Positions 35,614 through 45,717 are shown, counted from the first letter of the stretch. The stretch is 64,000 nt of DNA from Shewanella colwelliana ATCC 39565 (GCF_000518705.1 NZ_KI912480.1:106713-170712); one strand, 5' to 3'. Notes: generated by a model not told the origin, from the sequence alone. Program-made: numbers and translations.

Positions 35614-38600
35614 TGATGATTAAAGCTCTGGTAGAAAATGGACGCTTAGCCAGCCTTGTCATCGCCCTGCTGATTGTCGCAGGGCTGGGTGCGATAAATA
35701 GTCTTCCTCGCATGGAAGACCCCAACATTACCAACCGTTTCGCCTCGGTAGTCACCCACTATCCAGGCGCATCGGCCGAACGTGTTGAAGCCTTGGTAAC
35801 TGAAGTTTTAGAAAACCAATTGCGACGTTTAGAGGAGCTAAAGCTTATTCAATCAACGTCACACCCAGGAATTTCAGTCATTCAACTTGAGCTAAAAGAC
35901 AGCGTAACAGAAACCGATCCCGTGTGGTCTCGTGCACGCGACTTAGTCAGTGACGCCAAAGCCAAACTGCCACTGAGTGCACAAAATTCCTTGCTTGATG
36001 ATCAACTTGGCTATGCCAACACTGCCATCCTTGGTTTAGTATGGGCAGGCAGTGGCAAGCCTCGGCTAGATATCATCAATCGTTATGCAAAAGAGCTGCA
36101 AAGCCAATTACGCCTTGTAAGCGGTACCGACTTTGTCAAACTCTACGGTGCCCCCACTGAAGAGATTTTAGTGCAACTGGACGGTAATCGCGTTAATCAA
36201 TTAGGGCTGACTTCTGCTGCTATTGCACAAATTCTTGCCAATGCTGACACTAAAGTCTCCGCTGGCGAAATCAATAATGAGAATTTTCGCGCCTTGGTTG
36301 AAGTTTCAGGTGAACTCGACTCGGTAACTCGCATTAAGCAAGTCCCGCTAAAAGTGGACGCCTCAGGCCAAATAGTGCGTTTATCTGAAGTCGCTAAGGT
36401 ATTGCGCCAACCCAAAACCCCAGAGAGCAGTATTGCCTTAATCAACCAACAACAAGGGGTAATGGTCTCTGCAAGAATGCTTAATAATACTCGTGTCGAC
36501 TTATGGCTACAGCGGGTGCACAAAGTGGTTGAGCAGATGAATGGTGAGCTATCGTCAAATATAAAAATTGAGTGGCTTTTTGACCAAGAGGGGTATACCA
36601 CTCAGCGCTTAAGTGATCTAATTGGTAGCCTATTGCTAGGTTTTGTTATTATTCTTGCCGTATTAATGCTTACCTTAGGGCTTCGCAATGCAGTAATTGT
36701 GTCACTGTCACTGCCATTAACGGCGCTATTCACCCTTGCCTGTATGAAATACATTGGCTTACCAATACACCAAATGTCAGTAACTGGGCTAGTGGTTGCC
36801 TTGGGGATCATGGTCGACAATGCGATTGTTATTGTCGATGCCATTGCTCAGCGCCGCCAACAAGGCATTGATAAGCTCACTGCGGTCGCCGACACACTTA
36901 AGCACCTGTGGTTACCCTTAGCAGGCTCCACCATTACCACCATGCTCGCCTTTGCGCCTATTGTACTCATGCCTGGCGCTGCTGGGGAGTTTGTTGGCGG
37001 TATCGCTATCTCTGTGATGTTTGCGTTGTTAGGGTCTTACCTTATCTCCCATACCCTTATTGCAGGGCTCGCAGGTCGATTTGGCTCTACAGGTACGGCT
37101 AGTAAATGGTATCAAAAAGGCATCAGTTTTCCTGCGCTCAGTCAGGCATTTACATTCACTTTACATCAAGCACTTAAACGCCCTCTTCTCGCGGGACTTA
37201 TTATAGGTATATTGCCAATTTCAGGATTTATGGCTGCTGGGCAAATGACCGAGCAGTTTTTCCCGCCTTCTGACAGAGATATGTTTCAAATAGAGGTACA
37301 TCTACCACCACAGTCAAGTATTCACTACACTCGAAAATTGGTTGAACGCATCGACGCTGAACTTAGACATACGGGCAAGATTGAACGACTTGACTGGGTG
37401 ATCGGCGGTAATACTCCCTCCTTTTACTACAACCTTTTACAACGTCAGCAAGGTGCGAGTAACTACGCCCAAGCAATGGTCAAAGTGGCGGATTTTGACA
37501 CCGCCAACATGTTGATCCCTCGATTGCAGCGCCAGTTTGACGAGACCTTTACCGAAGCCCAAATTTTAGTTAGAAAACTGGAACAAGGCCCGCCTTTTAA
37601 TGCCCCTGTCGAATTGAGAATTTATGGGCCCAATTTAGATAAGTTGCGTGAACTAGGTGATGAGGTTCGCCGGGTACTGATCACCACCCATGATGTGATC
37701 CATACCCGCGCAACCTTAAGTGCTGGAGCACCGAAAGTCTGGTTTCAATTAAATGAGGATGCCAGTTTAATGAGTGGCCTATCACTCACCGATATTGCCA
37801 ACCAGATCCAAATGGCCACAACGGGCATTAATGGCGGTAGTATACTCGAACAAACCGAGTCGCTGCCCATCCGAGTCCGCACCCAAGATATTAACCGAGA
37901 GCAACAGTCTAAACTTTCTGAGATAAACCTCTTGTCACCTACGGGCAATGGCATTCCGCTATCAGCGCTATCAAGCAGCCGAATCGATGTCAGTTTAGGG
38001 GCGATTCCTAGACGAGATGGTCAACGAGTCAATACTGTCGAGGCCTACCTCACTAGCGGCGTATTGCCTCAACAAGTGCTCGACGATGCCAAAGCCCGAA
38101 TTGACGCCATTAAGTTACCAGCTGGTTATCAGATTGAAGTAGGCGGTGAGAGCGCAAAACGCAATGAAGCTGTAGGGAATTTACTGTCAAATATCGTCTT
38201 GGTCGTCACCCTGCTACTGGCAACCGTGGTGCTATCATTCAACTCCTTTAGGCTGACAGGGATAATTCTGCTCAGCGCATTACAATCAGCAGGTTTGGGG
38301 CTATTAGCCGTCTATCTGTTTGGTTATCCATTCGGCTTTACCGTGATCATTGGTTTATTAGGACTCATGGTGTTAGCCATTAATGCAGCCATCGTGATTT
38401 TGGCCGAACTGGAAGATATGCCTAACGCTCGCGCTGAGACCACCGAGCAAATAGTCCGAGTGGTCAGCAGTTGTGGGCGCCATATTGGCTCTACCACCAT
38501 CACCACTATCGGTGGTTTTCTCCCACTGATCATTGCAGGGGGCGGTTTCTGGCCTCCGTTCGCCATCGCCATCGCTGGCGGCACCCTATTGACCACTCTA

Positions 38601-38693
38601 CTATCACTCATTTGGGTCCCCACTATGTATCAATTAGTCATGAAGGCTGCCCCCAAAGATAATGCGTTGCAACCCACACAGGTTTCAGCATAA
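35613..38693 (+). CDS. RND multidrug efflux permease (AcrB/HAE1-type)
   Basis: 1026 aa, full length. The N-terminal membrane segment (VIALLIVAGLGAINSLPRM) is followed by a large periplasmic loop, TM2-6, a second loop and TM8-12. The TM4 proton-relay aspartate lies in VALGIMVDNAIVIVD (Asp402, with Asp409 nearby). The TM10-11 region contains GLLGLMVLAINAAIVIL. The motif AGSTITTMLAFAPIVLMPGA is typical of the family. It exports hydrophobic or amphiphilic compounds using the proton gradient; specificity cannot be read. It is probably repressed by the divergent TetR protein. Confidence 0.94.
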   Translation: MMIKALVENGRLASLVIALLIVAGLGAINSLPRMEDPNITNRFASVVTHYPGASAERVEALVTEVLENQLRRLEELKLIQSTSHPGISVIQLELKDSVTETDPVWSRARDLVSDAKAKLPLSAQNSLLDDQLGYANTAILGLVWAGSGKPRLDIINRYAKELQSQLRLVSGTDFVKLYGAPTEEILVQLDGNRVNQLGLTSAAIAQILANADTKVSAGEINNENFRALVEVSGELDSVTRIKQVPLKVDASGQIVRLSEVAKVLRQPKTPESSIALINQQQGVMVSARMLNNTRVDLWLQRVHKVVEQMNGELSSNIKIEWLFDQEGYTTQRLSDLIGSLLLGFVIILAVLMLTLGLRNAVIVSLSLPLTALFTLACMKYIGLPIHQMSVTGLVVALGIMVDNAIVIVDAIAQRRQQGIDKLTAVADTLKHLWLPLAGSTITTMLAFAPIVLMPGAAGEFVGGIAISVMFALLGSYLISHTLIAGLAGRFGSTGTASKWYQKGISFPALSQAFTFTLHQALKRPLLAGLIIGILPISGFMAAGQMTEQFFPPSDRDMFQIEVHLPPQSSIHYTRKLVERIDAELRHTGKIERLDWVIGGNTPSFYYNLLQRQQGASNYAQAMVKVADFDTANMLIPRLQRQFDETFTEAQILVRKLEQGPPFNAPVELRIYGPNLDKLRELGDEVRRVLITTHDVIHTRATLSAGAPKVWFQLNEDASLMSGLSLTDIANQIQMATTGINGGSILEQTESLPIRVRTQDINREQQSKLSEINLLSPTGNGIPLSALSSSRIDVSLGAIPRRDGQRVNTVEAYLTSGVLPQQVLDDAKARIDAIKLPAGYQIEVGGESAKRNEAVGNLLSNIVLVVTLLLATVVLSFNSFRLTGIILLSALQSAGLGLLAVYLFGYPFGFTVIIGLLGLMVLAINAAIVILAELEDMPNARAETTEQIVRVVSSCGRHIGSTTITTIGGFLPLIIAGGGFWPPFAIAIAGGTLLTTLLSLIWVPTMYQLVMKAAPKDNALQPTQVSA

Positions 38694-38703
38694 TCCTTGC
38701 TAT

Positions 38704-38732
38704 GCTCATCACTTATCCCATGAGTGATGAGC
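38704..38732 (+). terminator. Hairpin terminator after the RND operon
   Basis: A perfect 10-bp stem GCTCATCACT/AGTGATGAGC with a 9-nt loop, 10 bp past the permease stop, is followed by GTCTGTTCTC. The U-tract is weak. Confidence 0.55.
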
Positions 38733-38863
38733 GTCTGTTCTCAAACACAAACAAATAACCTACTAGTTTCTAACTTATTAATTTGAATTAGACCTATATC
38801 AAAACTTTCATCTTTCTATTTCGCTAGATTAAGCCAACTATAATAATGAGATGGACTAATAAG

Positions 38864-40867
38864 ATGAATTATAAACATTGGCCAATCGCAAAACAGATTG
38901 GTGTGCTAGCCTTTGTCCTCACCGTTTTTGTCTTTGGTATTTTAAGCAGCGTATCCTACATTACCGCCGCCAAGGTCCTCGAAGAGAAAGGTAAGACAGC
39001 TATGCAAGCACAGATGCAAAGCACCGCCGATCTTATCGAACTGCAATATAACAGTCTGTTGATGCTAGCAAGGCGCAACGCCGATGTGTTACGCGCCATG
39101 TATCCAGGACAATTTTTTAAGCCTGACAAGACGGTCAGAGTCTTAGGGAAACCAACCCCTGCACTGGTGCATGAAAAAGAGCAGATTAACGCCTCTAAAA
39201 GTAAGGTCGATCGTTATTCAAACTTAACTGGCGGCAACGCAACGGTATTTGTTCGTGATGGTGATGACTTTATCCGTATCTCCACCTCGCTAAAAAAAGC
39301 CGACGGCAAACGAGCGCTTGGCACATACTTAGGTAAATCACACCCTGGGTACAACGCACTCATCAATGGCAAAGAGTACGAAGGTTACGCAAACCTGTTT
39401 GGTCGCGATTACATGACCGTTTACCGTCCAATCGAAGGGCCTAAAGGCGACACGATCGGTATTCTCTATATCGGATTTGATATCTCTGACTCACTCACCG
39501 AACTGCAACGCTCGATGAATCAACTTCGCCTTGAAGAGTCAGGCTTCTTTACTCTGATACGCAACATCGATAACAGCATTATCGCCAATCCACACCAAGC
39601 GCCTGGCACCCAACTTACCGAACAACAACTCGATGGCCTTTCGTTGACTCAGGTAAAACAAGACAAAGGTTCATGGGAATACCTTAACGACAATAAAGAG
39701 CCAATGTATGCCTATACACTCACTATTCCGGGTTGGAAATGGACCTTACTGGGTCAAGCCAAAATGCGTGAGCTTAACGAGGAGAGTTTAAAGCTACTAA
39801 GTATCAATGCCGCTGTGGCCACCATTGGCGTATTCGTTATTACACTGCTGCTCTCTTTTGTACTGCTTAGAACCCTTAAGCCGCTGCGCGCATTACAACT
39901 ACAGCTAACCCAACTTGGTCAAGGAGACCTCAGCCAGCAGTTCATTATGCCAAGCGAAAACAGCGATAATGAAGTCGATAAAATAACGATTAGTGCCTCA
40001 CAAATGGCTGACAGTTTAAAAGCCTTAATTCACGCACTACAAAGTTCGGTCAACACATTAGAGAATCAAGCCCGAAGCGCCCAGGAAATTGCACGGCTCA
40101 ACGGCGATGAAGCGCAAGCACTGATGGCGCAAACCGACCAAATCGCCACCGCGATAGAGGAGATGTCTACCTCAATTCGGGATGTAGCGACCCATGCAGG
40201 TGATGGTGCCCAAAAAAGCCAGCAAGTAGACATTGCATCGCGCGAGGGTCACCAAACCTTAGACAATGTGGTCAAAGGGCTAGCGACACTCAGCCAGCAG
40301 CTAGATGCCAGCCATGTCAGTGTCGAAAGCGTTAGCAAGCAAAGCGAAGCAATTAGCCAAGTGACCGAAGTCATTAATAGTATTGCAGAGCAAACCAACT
40401 TACTGGCACTCAATGCGGCCATTGAGGCGGCGAGAGCGGGTGAACAAGGCCGAGGGTTTGCAGTTGTTGCAGACGAAGTGCGCACCCTTGCCCAGCGCAC
40501 TCAAACATCAATCTCTGAGATTGGTCAAACCATCACTGAGCTGCAGTCACAGATTAAAATTACCGCAGAGCAGATGGGACAAAGCCATCAACTCGGTGCG
40601 GCCTCCGCAGACCAAGGAGAGGAAGCCGCTACGCAACTCAATCAAATCACTATCAGCATTGGTGAGTTAGCCATTGCGTCGAGCAGCATTGCCAGTGCCA
40701 CAGAACAGCAAAGTGCTGTAGCCGACGAGATCACCCGTAACTTGCATCAAATCACTGAGCTGGCACGTGATGGTGAACAGCGCGCCACCGATACCGTTGA
40801 TGCGGCGCAAGGACTCTCTGACTTAGCCGCAGAAATAAAACAACAAATTGGCGTATTTAGAGCTTAA
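38864..40867 (+). CDS. Methyl-accepting chemotaxis protein with Cache sensor
   Basis: 667 aa from ATG 38864 (MNYKHWPIAKQIGVLAFVLT); an ATG at 38846 adds six residues and neither has a clear ribosome-binding site. TM1 (about 9-32) is followed by a periplasmic Cache3/Cache2-like domain (about 40-300, RISTSLKKADGKRALGTYLG, MTVYRPIEGPKGDTIGILYI). TM2 (about 305-325), a HAMP domain and a cytoplasmic methyl-accepting signalling domain follow, with the hairpin tip EQTNLLALNAAIEAARAGEQ. It senses an unknown small molecule and feeds the CheA pathway. It is transcribed alone. Confidence 0.93.
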   Translation: MNYKHWPIAKQIGVLAFVLTVFVFGILSSVSYITAAKVLEEKGKTAMQAQMQSTADLIELQYNSLLMLARRNADVLRAMYPGQFFKPDKTVRVLGKPTPALVHEKEQINASKSKVDRYSNLTGGNATVFVRDGDDFIRISTSLKKADGKRALGTYLGKSHPGYNALINGKEYEGYANLFGRDYMTVYRPIEGPKGDTIGILYIGFDISDSLTELQRSMNQLRLEESGFFTLIRNIDNSIIANPHQAPGTQLTEQQLDGLSLTQVKQDKGSWEYLNDNKEPMYAYTLTIPGWKWTLLGQAKMRELNEESLKLLSINAAVATIGVFVITLLLSFVLLRTLKPLRALQLQLTQLGQGDLSQQFIMPSENSDNEVDKITISASQMADSLKALIHALQSSVNTLENQARSAQEIARLNGDEAQALMAQTDQIATAIEEMSTSIRDVATHAGDGAQKSQQVDIASREGHQTLDNVVKGLATLSQQLDASHVSVESVSKQSEAISQVTEVINSIAEQTNLLALNAAIEAARAGEQGRGFAVVADEVRTLAQRTQTSISEIGQTITELQSQIKITAEQMGQSHQLGAASADQGEEAATQLNQITISIGELAIASSSIASATEQQSAVADEITRNLHQITELARDGEQRATDTVDAAQGLSDLAAEIKQQIGVFRA

Positions 40868-40909
40868 TAGCTACTAGCTACTAGCTACTAGCTACTAGCT
40901 ACTAGCTAA
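40868..40909. repeat. 7-bp tandem repeat (TAGCTAC)
   Basis: Five exact TAGCTAC units plus a sixth with one change (TAGCTAA) begin on the base after the chemoreceptor stop codon. The unit is not a multiple of three and carries in-frame TAG codons, so it is outside the coding region. It is a slippage-prone microsatellite. Confidence 0.95.
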
Positions 40910-40928
40910 GCAACAATAAGCCAAACAC

Positions 40929-40963
40929 AAAAAAGGCCAGCGATTTACATCGCTGGCCTTTTG
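40929..40963. terminator. Strong bidirectional terminator
   Basis: A perfect 13-bp stem AAAAGGCCAGCGA (40931-40943) / TCGCTGGCCTTTT (40950-40962), with T-runs in both directions, lies between the chemoreceptor and the convergent der gene. Confidence 0.92.
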
Positions 40964-40984
40964 GGACAGATAGTCGAAATAAAA

Positions 40985-42454
40985 TTATTTCTTAGTATCT
41001 TTAATATGAGTCATCATACGCTTACGGCGACGCTCTTGGCTTACCGTTAGCTTCTTACTGTTCATACCCTCAAACGGGTTGCCACCCTCTTGGAAACGCA
41101 CCTGAATTGGCGTTCCCATCACTTTTAGTGAACGACGGTAGTAGTTCATCATAAAGCGCTTGTATGAATCAGGCAGTTTCTTAACCTGGTTACCATGCAC
41201 CACAACAATTGGTGGGTTGTAACCACCCGCATGAGCATATTTAAGCTTAACACGGCGACCATTAACCAATGGCGGTTGATGATCGTCTTGCGCCATCTGC
41301 ATGATACGGGTCAGCATCGAGGTGCTGACGCGACGGGTTGCACTCTCATAGGCTTCTTGCACTGACTCAAACAGGTGACCAACACCCGTACCGTGTAATG
41401 CTGAGATAAAGTGAATACGCGCAAAGTCGATAAAACCAAGACGGCGGTCTAGTTCGCTCTTAACACGATCTTTCACCTCTTGGTCGATACCATCCCATTT
41501 GTTCACGGCAATCACCAACGCACGACCAGCGTTGAGGGCAAAACCTAATAGCCCTAAATCTTGCTCTGCAATACCTTCACGGGCATCAACAATAAGCAGT
41601 ACCACGTTAGCATCTTCTACCGCTTTCAATGTCTTAATCACCGAGAACTTCTCGACGGTTTCATGCACTTTACTGCGACGACGAACACCAGCGGTATCAA
41701 TAATCACATACTCTTGACCATCACGCTCAAGGGGAATATAGATACTGTCACGGGTGGTACCTGGCTCATCATAAACCACCACTCGCTCTTCACCTAAGAT
41801 GCGGTTAGTCAATGTTGACTTACCCACGTTCGGCTTACCAATAATCGCCAGTTTGATCGGTAGATCTTGTAGGCGCTTCTGCTCAGCTTCCGCTTCCTCT
41901 TCGGTGTATTCACGCTCCTCTTCAGGCTCGCCCTCTTCACCATCACGAGTTAAACCGAGAGCTTCGGCATAAGGTGCTAATGCATATTCAATCATGTTGG
42001 TGACACCACGACCTTGCGACGCAGCCATCTGATACACTTCGCCTAAGCCAAGGGCCCAAAACTCGCCACAAGCAGAATCGGCATCGATACCATCAACTTT
42101 GTTAGCCACCACAAAAGTGGTTTTTTCACGGCGACGTAAATGCGCTGCAATCGCTTCATCGGCTGAGGTTAATCCTGCACGAGCATCGGTCAAAAACAGT
42201 ACCACATCGGCTTCTTCAATCGCCGCCAGCGACTGCTCAGCCATGCGTGTTTCGATACCCTCTTCGCTGCCATCAATACCACCGGTATCAACCACGATAA
42301 ACTCATAACCAGAAAGGTGTGCACGGCCGTACTTACGATCCCGAGTCAATCCTGGGTAGTCAGCTACCAAGGCATCTCTGGTGCGCGTAAGACGATTGAA
42401 TAGGGTCGACTTACCTACGTTTGGTCGGCCAACGAGGGCCACTACTGGAATCAT
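40985..42454 (-). CDS. der: Ribosome-assembly GTPase Der (EngA)
   Basis: 489 aa. Two tandem G domains: GRPNVGKSTLFNRL near residue 8 and GKPNVGKSTLTNRI near residue 214. DTGG/DTAG switch motifs and NKVD/NKWD specificity motifs are present in each. A C-terminal KH-like domain (NPFEGMNSKKLTVSQERRRK) follows. It is an essential GTPase for 50S subunit maturation. The acidic linker between domains (EGEPEEEREYTEEEAEAEQK) is typical of gammaproteobacteria. It lies downstream of the bamB terminator. Confidence 0.97.
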   Translation of the reverse strand: MIPVVALVGRPNVGKSTLFNRLTRTRDALVADYPGLTRDRKYGRAHLSGYEFIVVDTGGIDGSEEGIETRMAEQSLAAIEEADVVLFLTDARAGLTSADEAIAAHLRRREKTTFVVANKVDGIDADSACGEFWALGLGEVYQMAASQGRGVTNMIEYALAPYAEALGLTRDGEEGEPEEEREYTEEEAEAEQKRLQDLPIKLAIIGKPNVGKSTLTNRILGEERVVVYDEPGTTRDSIYIPLERDGQEYVIIDTAGVRRRSKVHETVEKFSVIKTLKAVEDANVVLLIVDAREGIAEQDLGLLGFALNAGRALVIAVNKWDGIDQEVKDRVKSELDRRLGFIDFARIHFISALHGTGVGHLFESVQEAYESATRRVSTSMLTRIMQMAQDDHQPPLVNGRRVKLKYAHAGGYNPPIVVVHGNQVKKLPDSYKRFMMNYYRRSLKVMGTPIQVRFQEGGNPFEGMNSKKLTVSQERRRKRMMTHIKDTKK

Positions 42455-42493
42455 TTTCTTGCCTCTAATCTACAAATCTTTCTGAAAATCTAA

Positions 42494-42527
42494 AATAAAA
42501 AGCCCCCAGCACTAACGTCCAGGGGCT
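42494..42527 (-). terminator. Rho-independent terminator after bamB
   Basis: The minus strand AGCCCC (42527-42522) pairs with GGGGCT (42506-42501) around a 15-nt loop, followed by TTTTATTTT. It separates hisS-yfgM-bamB from der. Confidence 0.75.
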
Positions 42528-42548
42528 CTATAAACTATTTAGTGCGCC

Positions 42549-43736
42549 TTATGGAAGCGTTATTCTAGCGACCTTGCCACCACGCGTCTGTACATAGATT
42601 TTATCATCTATTACTAGCGGCTGGCTAAATAATCCTGAACTATCCACTTGAACACGCCCAGCTATCTTACCATCTGCACGATTAATAAAGTGCAGATAAC
42701 CTTCAAAGTCACCGACAACAATATAATCTTTATATACCGCGGGTGAAGTAAGGTTACGATTGGTCAGGTCACCATTGCTCCAAGACTCTAAACCACTGCG
42801 GCGATCTACTGAGTAGATTCGGCTGTGGTCATCGACTAAGAACAGGTTTAACCCTGATGACGCTAACTCATTAAAGCTAGAGTATTTGCGGGTCCAAACG
42901 ACACGGCCGCTGCGCAGTTCCATCGACACTAAGTTACCGTTGTAACTCACCGCATAAAGGTTTTCACCAATGATCAGCGGTTGCATATCGACGTCGGCCA
43001 TACGCGTAAACTCATTGCCACCGGTTGGAGTGTAAATCGCTTGCTCCCAGGCAGCTTGACCATTGCTCTTAATCACAACAGCCACTTTACCGTCAGCAGT
43101 ACCCACGAAGAAGCCACCAGCTTCATATACGGCAGAGCCTGTACCTCGCAGTGTTAGCGTCGGTAGCTTACTCTCATAAGTCCATAGCTTCTCGCCGTCT
43201 TCCACACTGTAGGCTTCTAAGTTACCGGCACTGGTATTGACCACCACCACATCTTCACCCACAGTAGGCGAAGATAACAACTCGCCTCCCGCTACAACAT
43301 GCCACTTGGCTTCGCCAGTTTCAGCATCTAACGCGCCAAACAAGCCACTTTCGCCACCAACAAAGACCATGTTACGCGCCGCTGTCACACCAGCAGCCAA
43401 ACGGGCACCTTTGTTTTTAGACAGTAAGCTCTGTTTAAACTCGCCACTGATGTCTTTTTTCCAAACTTCTTTGCCGGTTTCTTCGTCAAACGCGATGATC
43501 TCGCCATAACGATCGACAACATAAAGCTTACCGTAGCGCACAGTAGGACGCAGACCTGAGTAATAATCACCCACGCCGCTACCGACATTGGCACTCCAGC
43601 TTACTTGTGGAAAGACACTTGCCTCAATTTGCGGCAACGGACTGATCGGTTCTTCCTCTACATCACTAGAAGAACACGCCGACAGCAAACCAATGCTCAA
43701 TCCACATGCGAGTAACGTTTTGCACCAAGACTTCAT
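42549..43736 (-). CDS. bamB: Outer-membrane assembly lipoprotein BamB
   Basis: 395 aa from ATG 43736 (AAGGA 8 nt upstream; the TTG/ATG-like codons further up have no spacing). The lipoprotein signal has lipobox LSAC. A PQQ-like eight-bladed beta-propeller follows, with repeated GxVxAxDxxTGxxxW blades, for example GALDAETGEAKWHV and ALDEETGKEVWKK. BamB is a subunit of the BAM machine that inserts outer-membrane proteins. It is in an operon with hisS and yfgM, as in enterobacteria. Confidence 0.95.
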   Translation of the reverse strand: MKSWCKTLLACGLSIGLLSACSSSDVEEEPISPLPQIEASVFPQVSWSANVGSGVGDYYSGLRPTVRYGKLYVVDRYGEIIAFDEETGKEVWKKDISGEFKQSLLSKNKGARLAAGVTAARNMVFVGGESGLFGALDAETGEAKWHVVAGGELLSSPTVGEDVVVVNTSAGNLEAYSVEDGEKLWTYESKLPTLTLRGTGSAVYEAGGFFVGTADGKVAVVIKSNGQAAWEQAIYTPTGGNEFTRMADVDMQPLIIGENLYAVSYNGNLVSMELRSGRVVWTRKYSSFNELASSGLNLFLVDDHSRIYSVDRRSGLESWSNGDLTNRNLTSPAVYKDYIVVGDFEGYLHFINRADGKIAGRVQVDSSGLFSQPLVIDDKIYVQTRGGKVARITLP

Positions 43737-43747
43737 GGGCAGCATCC

Positions 43748-44371
43748 TTATGCCTTATTCAAATTATCAAGCTTCATTTGAAGTGCTGGGCTAGCCGTAG
43801 CGCCACCATTTTCAATGGCTGATTGGTAGGCACTCTTGGCCTTATCAGCCTCGCCTTGGCGCACTAAGAAGTCACCTTTTAGTTCATCACGTTGCACATT
43901 AAATGCTGGCACAGTGATTTGATCTAATGTCGCTATTGCTGTGGCAAATTGCCCTTGCTCAGCTTGAACACGAGCTAGACGCAATGTGGCTACCGCAACT
44001 AATCCTTCATCGGCTTTGGCAGCAATAACGCTGGTCAACGCTTGCTCTGCTTTAGCGAGATCACCGCTTTCAACAGCCGCTTTAGCCACGATAAGTTCAA
44101 GCAGTGCTTGATAACCTTGCTGGCTGCCATGATCTTTAGCAAAACTCTCAGCTGCCGCTAACATGCTGGTATCAGATTTAACTGAATTGCTCATGGCTTG
44201 AAAACTTTCAGAGGCCGCTTCCGATTGCGCGACTTTATAATCTGAATAGTAGTTCCAGCTATATAAACCACCTAAGCCGACGACGGCACCAATAACGATA
44301 GAGCTGCCATAGTCTTTCCAAAACTGTTTGATAGCATCAACTTGTTGTTCTTCTGTGCTATAAATTTCCAC
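43748..44371 (-). CDS. yfgM: SecYEG-associated periplasmic chaperone YfgM
   Basis: 207 aa. It has a single N-terminal membrane anchor (about 22-42, GSSIVIGAVVGLGGLYSWNY) and a TPR-rich periplasmic domain rich in Ala and Gln (ALLELIVAKAAVESGDLAKA). It starts MEIYSTEEQQVDAIKQFWKD, the family's cytoplasmic motif. YfgM joins SecYEG with PpiD to hand over exported proteins. The gene is conserved between hisS and bamB. Confidence 0.92.
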   Translation of the reverse strand: MEIYSTEEQQVDAIKQFWKDYGSSIVIGAVVGLGGLYSWNYYSDYKVAQSEAASESFQAMSNSVKSDTSMLAAAESFAKDHGSQQGYQALLELIVAKAAVESGDLAKAEQALTSVIAAKADEGLVAVATLRLARVQAEQGQFATAIATLDQITVPAFNVQRDELKGDFLVRQGEADKAKSAYQSAIENGGATASPALQMKLDNLNKA

Positions 44372-44386
44372 TGTAATTCTTCCTCT

Positions 44387-45658
44387 TTAAATCAGTTCCG
44401 CAATGTAAGTTGCTAATGAATCACGTGCAACCAATTCTTGTTCTTTATCTTCACGCAGATACTTTAAAGCAACTTGGTTATTAGCCAGTTCATTTTCGCC
44501 AATAACGATAGCAAGTTTTGCTCCGCTCTTATCGGCACGCTTCATCTGCTTTTTAAAGTTACCGCCACCGCAGTGACTCATGACCTTAAGTCCTGGCACG
44601 TCACGTAAAGTTTGAGCAATCTTAATCGCTTCAACGCGACAAGAGTCTCCCATAGCTGTGACATAGATGTCTACAGCGCCGGCAACATCTTCGGTTAACG
44701 CTAAGGTTTCTAGCATTAATACGATACGCTCAAGCCCCATGGCAAAACCAACAGCAGGCGTATCTTTACCGCCAAGCTGACCCACAAGGCCATCATAACG
44801 ACCACCGGCCAATACCGTGCCTTGTGCACCGAGACTGTCTGTCACCCACTCGAAAACGGTACGGTTATAATAATCTAAACCACGCACTAAGCGAGGGTTA
44901 ACCGTGTATTGGATACCCACAGCGTCAAGTAGTTCACATAAATGTGAAAAATGCGCCTTACTCTCATCACCTAAGTAATCCATTAACTCTGGCGCGTCAG
45001 CTAACAATGCCTGTACGTCTGGGTTTTTGGTGTCTAATACACGCAGCGGGTTAGTGTACATGCGGCGCTGAGAATCTTCATCAAGCTGCTCTTTAAACTG
45101 CTCTAAAAAAGCAATAAGGGCATCACGGTAATTTGCACGTTCAGCAGGGTCACCTAAGGTGTTTAGCTCAAGTTTGACATGCTCAGTGATCCCAAGCTTT
45201 TGCCACAAACGTGCTGACATCATTAGCACTTCAGCATCGACATCGGCGCTGCCGATACCGTAAACCTCAACACCAAACTGGTGGAATTGACGGTAGCGGC
45301 CTTTTTGTGGACGTTCATGGCGAAACATAGGTCCCATGTACCACAAACGCTGCTCCTGGTTATAGAGCAAACCATGTTCGTTACCAGCACGTACCGTTGA
45401 TGCAGTGCCCTCTGGGCGCAGCGTCAACAAGTCACCATTGCGATCGGCAAAAGTGTACATCTCTTTTTCAACGATATCGGTGACTTCACCAATAGAGCGT
45501 TTAAATAGATCCGTGCTTTCAACAATCGGCGTGCGAATTTCGCTGTATCCATAAGCGGCAACGGTATCACGTAGGACTGCTTCTAATTTTTGCCATAGAG
45601 GACTTTGGGTTGGCAGAATGTCGTTCATTCCGCGTATTGCTTGGATCTGTTTTGCCAC
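44387..45658 (-). CDS. hisS: Histidyl-tRNA synthetase
   Basis: 423 aa, class II synthetase. Motif 1 and 2 region: GTASTVRAGNEHGLLYNQEQ, then LWYMGPMFRHERPQKGRYRQ. The histidine A loop is LVRGLDYYNRTVFEW, and motif 3 is VGFAMGLERIVLML. The C-terminal anticodon-binding domain (about 330-420) contains KQMKRADKSGAKLAIVIGE. It starts MAKQIQAIRGMNDILP. It is the first gene of hisS-yfgM-bamB. Confidence 0.97.
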   Translation of the reverse strand: MAKQIQAIRGMNDILPTQSPLWQKLEAVLRDTVAAYGYSEIRTPIVESTDLFKRSIGEVTDIVEKEMYTFADRNGDLLTLRPEGTASTVRAGNEHGLLYNQEQRLWYMGPMFRHERPQKGRYRQFHQFGVEVYGIGSADVDAEVLMMSARLWQKLGITEHVKLELNTLGDPAERANYRDALIAFLEQFKEQLDEDSQRRMYTNPLRVLDTKNPDVQALLADAPELMDYLGDESKAHFSHLCELLDAVGIQYTVNPRLVRGLDYYNRTVFEWVTDSLGAQGTVLAGGRYDGLVGQLGGKDTPAVGFAMGLERIVLMLETLALTEDVAGAVDIYVTAMGDSCRVEAIKIAQTLRDVPGLKVMSHCGGGNFKKQMKRADKSGAKLAIVIGENELANNQVALKYLREDKEQELVARDSLATYIAELI

Positions 45659-45688
45659 TGTGTCAACTCATTCGAATTAGGTATAAAA

Positions 45689-45717
45689 ATAAAAAAAGCG
45701 CCTCGCATTATAGGCGC
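45689..45717 (-). terminator. Rho-independent terminator after ispG
   Basis: The minus strand GCGCCT/AGGCGC stem (45717-45712, 45703-45698) is followed by TTTTTTTATTTTT. It ends the rlmN-pilW-rodZ-ispG unit and lies just upstream of hisS. Confidence 0.8.

Noticed and set aside
40868..40909. Considered as a CRISPR-like repeat
   Set aside because: Units of 7 bp abut without spacers; it is a simple tandem repeat.
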